DNA from: Methylococcus sp. EFPC2
Lineage (GTDB): Bacteria; Pseudomonadota; Gammaproteobacteria; Methylococcales; Methylococcaceae
Assembly: GCF_016925495.1 (NCBI RefSeq)
Contig: NZ_CP070491.1
Location: 1,674,001-1,738,000, forward strand
DNA length: 64,000 bases
Reading direction: 5' to 3'
Below, one piece after another: positions 59,343-64,000 of this stretch. The first letter of the stretch is position 1. Each line of letters opens with the position of its first letter. The translations under genes and the position numbers were made by a program. The notes beneath the pieces were generated by a model that made no database searches, had not been told where the DNA came from, and saw only the letters and a program-made list of their open reading frames with translations.

Positions 59343-61202
59343 ATGAGCGGCATTTGCGGTTGGATCGGTTTCGACGCTGAAGCGCCAGTGAAATCTGCAA
59401 CCTTGTCCCGTATGGTGGGCACGCTGCGCATAGCCCCCGAAGGGACAGCGGTGACGGTCCAGCACAACGGGGTCGCCGGGGCGGCGCTCGGGTGTAAAGC
59501 AGACGATCATGGCACCGCCGAATGGAACGGCTTGCGGGCCATCTTTCAGGGCCATCTACGCTGGCGCGAGCAGGACGATCAGGATCTTGCCCGGAAACTC
59601 GGCGACGCGAGAGCCCTACTCGAATCCTACAGCCGGCTCGGCCCCGCGTTTTTGCAGCGCCTGCAGGGGCCGTTCGCCCTGGCCATCCTGGATGACTCGC
59701 GCGACCGCGCCTTGCTGGCGGTGGACCGCCTCGGCATTCGACCACTTTTTTACAGCCAGCGGCGAGGCACGCTCGTCTTCGCCTCCAACGCGCGCGCCAT
59801 CAACCGGCATCCCGCCGCCGACGCTAGCCTGTCACCGCAAGCCCTGTTCGACTACCTGTATTTTCACATGGTGCCCGGCCCGCGCTCTATTTATGCGGCC
59901 CAGCAAAAACTATTGCCTGGGCAATACCTGCTGTTCGAAAACGGCGAAGTGCGGACGGATTTCTATTGGCAGCCGCGCTTCGAGGAAAACACGTCACTAT
60001 CGACCGGCCAACTCCGGGAGAATTTTCTACATTCGCTCGAAAACGCCGTACTCCGTGCCTCGGCCGGCGGCGAGATCGGCGCATTCCTGAGCGGCGGAAC
60101 CGACAGTTCCACGGTGGCCGGACTGCTGCGGAAAGTCAGCGGGCGCGCCGTCGACACCTACTCCATCGGTTTCGAGGCCGAAGGCTTCGACGAAACGGAA
60201 TATGCCCGCATCGCCGCGCGTCACTTCGATACGCAGGCACACGAATATTACCTGACGCCCCAGGATGTGGTGGACGCGATCTCAAAAATCGCCGCCGCAT
60301 ACGACGAACCGTTCGGCAATGCGTCGGCCGTCCCCGCCTATTACTGCGCCAAGCTGGCCCGAGCCGACGGGCTGGACACCTTGCTCGCCGGAGACGGCGG
60401 CGACGAACTGTTCGCCGGCAACGCGCGGTATGCGAAGCAGAAAATTTTCGAAAGCTACCAGGTGTTGCCCTCGGTACTGCGCGGCTCGATACTCGAGCCG
60501 CTCGTGTTCAACCACCGCCTGGATGCCTTTCCGCTGGTGGGCAAGGCCCGCAGCTATATCGAGCAGGCCAATACTCCCTTACCCGACAGGCTGGAAGCCT
60601 ACAACTTCCTCAACCGTTTTCCGCTGGAAGAACTATTCACGGTCGATTTCCTAAATCAGGTCGAGCGTGATGATCCCTTGAATCAATTGCGAGCGACCTA
60701 CCGGCGGGCCGATGCGGACAGCAGCCTCAATCGCATGCTGTTTCTGGACTGGAAGTTCACCCTGGCGGACAACGACCTCAGGAAAGTCAATCGCATGTGC
60801 GAACTGGCCGGGGTGGAAGCGAGGTATCCATTGCTGGACGAAGAACTGGTCGATTTCAGCACGCAACTTCCATCGTCCCTCAAACTGCGAGGCCAGCATC
60901 TAAGGTATTTTTTCAAAGACGCCCTGAAAGACTTTCTGCCGCCGGAAATACTGCAGAAATCCAAACACGGCTTCGGCTTGCCTTTCGGACTATGGCTGGG
61001 AAGCTACGGCCCCCTTGAAGAGTTGGCGCACGACAGCCTGCAGGGCCTAGGCAAGCGCGGCCACGTGCAGCCGGCATTTCTCGACAAATTGCTAATCCTG
61101 CATCGGGAGCACCCAAATTATTATGGCGTCATGATCTGGGTGCTGATGATGCTGGAACAATGGCTGCGAACCGAGGAGAACTTCAGGTCTGCCGCGGAAT
61201 GA
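59343..61202 (+). CDS. Asparagine-synthase-like protein with altered glutaminase site
   Basis: A 619-residue protein with an N-terminal class II amidotransferase fold (about 1-200) and an ATP-pyrophosphatase synthase domain (about 220-600) carrying the PP-loop SGGTDSSTVAG. The N terminus reads MSGICGW: the catalytic Cys2 of the glutaminase is Ser, with a Cys at position 5. The synthase domain looks intact (DGGDELFAGNARY; KVNRMCELAGVEARYPLLDEELVDF). Members with this pattern occur in exopolysaccharide loci and may amidate or condense sugars or lipids. The 3' end overlaps that of the convergent O-ligase gene by 20 bases. Confidence 0.85.
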   Translation: MSGICGWIGFDAEAPVKSATLSRMVGTLRIAPEGTAVTVQHNGVAGAALGCKADDHGTAEWNGLRAIFQGHLRWREQDDQDLARKLGDARALLESYSRLGPAFLQRLQGPFALAILDDSRDRALLAVDRLGIRPLFYSQRRGTLVFASNARAINRHPAADASLSPQALFDYLYFHMVPGPRSIYAAQQKLLPGQYLLFENGEVRTDFYWQPRFEENTSLSTGQLRENFLHSLENAVLRASAGGEIGAFLSGGTDSSTVAGLLRKVSGRAVDTYSIGFEAEGFDETEYARIAARHFDTQAHEYYLTPQDVVDAISKIAAAYDEPFGNASAVPAYYCAKLARADGLDTLLAGDGGDELFAGNARYAKQKIFESYQVLPSVLRGSILEPLVFNHRLDAFPLVGKARSYIEQANTPLPDRLEAYNFLNRFPLEELFTVDFLNQVERDDPLNQLRATYRRADADSSLNRMLFLDWKFTLADNDLRKVNRMCELAGVEARYPLLDEELVDFSTQLPSSLKLRGQHLRYFFKDALKDFLPPEILQKSKHGFGLPFGLWLGSYGPLEELAHDSLQGLGKRGHVQPAFLDKLLILHREHPNYYGVMIWVLMMLEQWLRTEENFRSAAE

Positions 61203-62502
61203 CCGGGCGTACGAAGGAGACCGGCCGGGTCTGGATCACTTCCGTTTCAGTTGCCATGGCCGGCTCCGCCAACTGTTTGTCCGCCAGCGTTCTCAAAACA
61301 ACCAGGATGGCAACCAGGTTGTACATCAAGTCGAAATAAGCCAAGCCTAGAAAAGTGCCGGATGCGGCGTAACCCACCAGACTCACCTGTATCATCGCCG
61401 CCATGTCGGACATCCAGCGCATGGAATCCTGCTTCTTGGCGTCGCGAATGATGGAACTACCCATATGCCACGCGGCCAAACCAAACGACAAGAACAGGCC
61501 CAACCCTATGAAGCCATGCTCACCCAGCACTTCGAAATAAATGCTGTGGGCGTCATGGACGTCCCAAGGGATCGGGGCATAGGTCGCAAAAAAAACTCTG
61601 TCTAGAAAACACTCGAACCCGCCGCCGAACGGACGTACCTTGGCCGAATTGAAGGCCATCCACCAGGCATTGATACGGCCCAGCGCAGATTCGTCTTTCT
61701 GATACGTGTTAATGGTGGACATGCGCTCATGCCACGAATCCGGCATAAAGCTCACGATGGCGGGGATGGCTATAAGTAACAAGAGAATGAGCAGTACCTT
61801 GTTGCGGCTTTTCACCGCCAAAAAAAGCGACATGGCCCCCATACCCAAGAACGCTCCCCGCGACTGGGTGCCAATGATGGAAAACATGCTCAGGACCATT
61901 GCGGCCGTCATACCATGCCTGATCCAGAGTCTACGCGCCGTCAACTGGATATAGCGAAGCAAGGGAATCGTCATAATCAACGCAAGACCAATTTCGTTAT
62001 TTCCGGCAATAAAAGAACCACCCGGCCCCCATACGCGGTAACCGCCGCCGGTCAAAACGGTAAAAATCCCCCCCTTCACGCCATAAAATCCCAAGGACAA
62101 CGCAATAACCCATAGCATGGTCTCCAGACGCCATCGGGTATTCATCACCATCATGGTAACCACCGTCATCAACTGGATTTTCCATACCTTATTCCACTGA
62201 GCCCAGGCCGATCCGGTATTAACCGCAAAAACCGTCGTCACAAACATCCAGACCACGAATATCACAAGAATTACAGTGACTGGCGACCATGGAATCTTCT
62301 TGGGTTCCTTCCAGATCAGCAATCCCCCTAGAATAGCCAAGGCGACCAACATGGCAAATGGGAAATCATGGGCGAACCCCCAAGACAGCTTGTGTGGATT
62401 CATATAAGAAAGCCAACACCACAGCAGGATGCCGATGTCGGGCCTAAATACGATTCTAGGCAGCAGCCCGAAGACAATAACGGAAACGAATATATCTCGC
62501 AT
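61183..62502 (-). CDS. Exosortase-A-system-associated O-glycosylation ligase (Wzy/WaaL-like)
   Basis: A protein of about 439 residues with 10-12 membrane helices and a large periplasmic loop (about 260-330). It starts with MRDIFVSVIVFGLLPRIVFRPDIGILLWCWLSYMNPHKLSWGFA, the recurrent start of the putative O-glycosylation ligases of exosortase-A systems, and carries the HDAHSIYFEVLGEHGFIG motif of O-antigen ligases. It would join polysaccharide units to lipid or protein. Start at 62502 is chosen since the frame upstream lacks this N terminus. Confidence 0.8.
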   Translation of the reverse strand: MRDIFVSVIVFGLLPRIVFRPDIGILLWCWLSYMNPHKLSWGFAHDFPFAMLVALAILGGLLIWKEPKKIPWSPVTVILVIFVVWMFVTTVFAVNTGSAWAQWNKVWKIQLMTVVTMMVMNTRWRLETMLWVIALSLGFYGVKGGIFTVLTGGGYRVWGPGGSFIAGNNEIGLALIMTIPLLRYIQLTARRLWIRHGMTAAMVLSMFSIIGTQSRGAFLGMGAMSLFLAVKSRNKVLLILLLLIAIPAIVSFMPDSWHERMSTINTYQKDESALGRINAWWMAFNSAKVRPFGGGFECFLDRVFFATYAPIPWDVHDAHSIYFEVLGEHGFIGLGLFLSFGLAAWHMGSSIIRDAKKQDSMRWMSDMAAMIQVSLVGYAASGTFLGLAYFDLMYNLVAILVVLRTLADKQLAEPAMATETEVIQTRPVSFVRPVIPRQT

Positions 62503-62691
62503 GACCCTTTTACTCTTGCTCGCCCATCCAAATAGGTTGTCGACGGAATAGATTTGCAGACAAAAAACCGGAACGCCCACATGAACCGTTAAATTCGGCT
62601 AACATTCCTCGCAAAAAATACACAAGCAAACCCGCACGATACCAAGCATAACATGCCACGCAATAAGGATTGCCGTTATTATCGATAGATT

Positions 62692-63738
62692 TTATGTCAG
62701 TTTCAGCACAAGCTTCTTGTAAAACGGCTTTTGCTGCTCAACAATCAGCGAAAGCACACCGACCCAAAACATCGTGATAATCATAACAACCTGCCAGGAC
62801 TTAAAGTAGCAGAAAACAAACACGAGCAAAGGGTAATGAAATAGATACAAAGAAAACGTAAACGACGCGAAAATCCTTATTGGCTTTTCAAAAAAAACAA
62901 ACAATACGCCAACACTTTCCCGCATCATAAACAAGCCGGCAAAGAGCGCCATAAACAACAAAGATAAAACATAATCGGCCACAAACCTTTTGCTCCAGCC
63001 TAAAATCTCATTGGATGCGTCGACCCCGCCCCAAAAACCGGAAGATTCAATGAATATATAATCGTCTATATTTTTATATCTAATTACGGCATACAGCGCC
63101 AGCGACGCCATGGTAACAATCAACCCCAATACAAAGCTCTTAACCAATCGGCCGTGCCACCTGAAACACCATACGCCCAACAACCATATAGGCATCAACA
63201 AGGCAATTTTAACCCCAGCCACGGCCGCGACCAATAATAGCGCCAAGGCTCGTTTCAATCCGCTGAGATAAAAAACAACCCCGTAGGCAACGTAATACCA
63301 AACCTCATAGCTGACGGACCAATAGGGGCCATTGGTAGGAACCGACACTGTCGAAAGGAACGAATTGTTCAAAAAAAATGCGCTTACACCCAATACCCGC
63401 CACCAGTCATGGATCACATACTGATCGTAATAATCAGGATTAAATTCATGACCGATCCATATAAGCGCAAACACCAGCAGCAACGAAGCAACTGAAACCG
63501 GCAGTATTCGTGCAACCCTGGCAGCGACATACTCTCTTAATGTTACCTCTTTATTGGTCGTAACATATGCGATAACAAAACCGGATAACATGAAGAAAAA
63601 AATGACTGCATCATGTCCAAAGGAGGCAAGAAAGGACAAACTCTTAACGTCAAGCACTTGCTCAACATGGCTGATAAACACCAAAACCGCGGCCAAAAAT
63701 CTAGCCAAATCCAGAAATATGGAAATACTTCTTTCCAT
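62692..63738 (-). CDS. Acyltransferase_3 family membrane protein
   Basis: A protein of about 348 residues with about ten hydrophobic helices. It begins with FLDLARFLAAVLVFISHVEQVLD, with the His of the family's RxxAxxxVxxxH-like motif, and has an early YVAARVARILPVSVASL arginine motif. Such enzymes O-acetylate or succinylate polysaccharides. The ATG at 63738 has a GAGG 7 bases before it; an upstream ATG at 63831 lacks one. Base composition is clearly more AT-rich than flanking genes, suggesting horizontal acquisition. Confidence 0.8.
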   Translation of the reverse strand: MERSISIFLDLARFLAAVLVFISHVEQVLDVKSLSFLASFGHDAVIFFFMLSGFVIAYVTTNKEVTLREYVAARVARILPVSVASLLLVFALIWIGHEFNPDYYDQYVIHDWWRVLGVSAFFLNNSFLSTVSVPTNGPYWSVSYEVWYYVAYGVVFYLSGLKRALALLLVAAVAGVKIALLMPIWLLGVWCFRWHGRLVKSFVLGLIVTMASLALYAVIRYKNIDDYIFIESSGFWGGVDASNEILGWSKRFVADYVLSLLFMALFAGLFMMRESVGVLFVFFEKPIRIFASFTFSLYLFHYPLLVFVFCYFKSWQVVMIITMFWVGVLSLIVEQQKPFYKKLVLKLT

Positions 63739-64000
63739 CCGAGCCTCGCGAGCATTTTTTGTAGTCAATAGAAACATCCCATCGGGGCCATTGGACGGGC
63801 CTATGGGCTGCCATGTTCGCTTACTTAGCATCCATAAGGCTTTTGCAAAGTGAAAAACATAGGTCAGCCGAGGAGCGGCTAGACCGGCATGCTTTCATGT
63901 CCCCCGGAAAGCCCAGGGCGGAGCGTAACACCGAAGGCTGGTGCGATAGCGCCGTCCGTAAGTGATCTGCAAGACAATCCCGAAAGACCGGCAAGTCATC

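Noticed and set aside
63850-64000. A structured RNA (riboswitch) at the window end
   Set aside because: Short stems are present, but no c-di-GMP, cobalamin or glycine riboswitch core could be recognised, and the region is cut by the window end.

Overview
The window reads as chromosomal DNA of a GC-rich gammaproteobacterium, most likely a methanotroph of the Methylococcales. This is inference from gene content: a cytochrome P460-family c-type protein, a complete nifK, an oxidative pentose-phosphate set (gnd, zwf, opcA), a VPLPA-CTERM surface protein, an exosortase-A-type O-ligase and a FleQ/FleSR-type flagellar hierarchy. No methane monooxygenase, rRNA, tRNA or CRISPR array is present, so the assignment is not proven. 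Genes are dense, and almost all of the long antisense ORFs are GC-driven shadows.

Layout. 0-4 kb: a FecR-TPR-outer-membrane-barrel fusion and a small membrane-anchored protein. 4.6-5.3 kb: a Crp/Fnr-type regulator. 5.3-15.2 kb, minus strand: the flagellar basal-body/export block fliE-F-G-H-I-J followed upstream by flrC, flrB and fleQ; good sigma-54 -24/-12 elements lie before fliE and before flrB, so the hierarchy FleQ -> FlrBC -> fliE operon can be read from the sequence. 15.3-22 kb: CorB-like CNNM/CBS protein, a tandem FHA-domain protein, radA, a PQQ-type sugar dehydrogenase, htpX and an HDOD protein. 22-26.5 kb: amidase, tsaE, nnr and divergent queG, the order also known from Escherichia coli. 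26.5-34 kb: CDF metal transporter, mscL with a zinc ribbon, two periplasmic proteins of unknown role, cytochrome P460-family protein, a DUF2959 protein and uvrA.

34.6-48.4 kb is a surface/secretion region: a 535-residue secreted protein and a VPLPA-CTERM protein on the minus strand, divergent from a huge (about 3,550-residue) two-partner-secretion type exoprotein with a DUF3739-like end. No TpsB transporter is visible nearby.

48.5-55.3 kb is the most unusual stretch metabolically. A ModE-type DNA-binding protein, gnd, a full-length nifK without nifH or nifD beside it, then zwf and opcA. NifK keeps the three P-cluster cysteines but has Ala at position 188 and Tyr at position 99, the pattern of the tyrosine-liganded P-cluster variant. 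The association of NADPH-generating genes with a nitrogenase subunit suggests, but does not show, a link between reductant supply and nitrogen fixation.

55.4-64 kb: a VIT1/CCC1 transporter, an M18 aminopeptidase, citrate synthase, an asparagine-synthase-like protein whose nucleophile Cys2 is Ser, an exosortase-A-associated O-ligase and a low-GC acyltransferase that looks horizontally acquired. The last three point to a polysaccharide/glycosylation locus continuing beyond the window.
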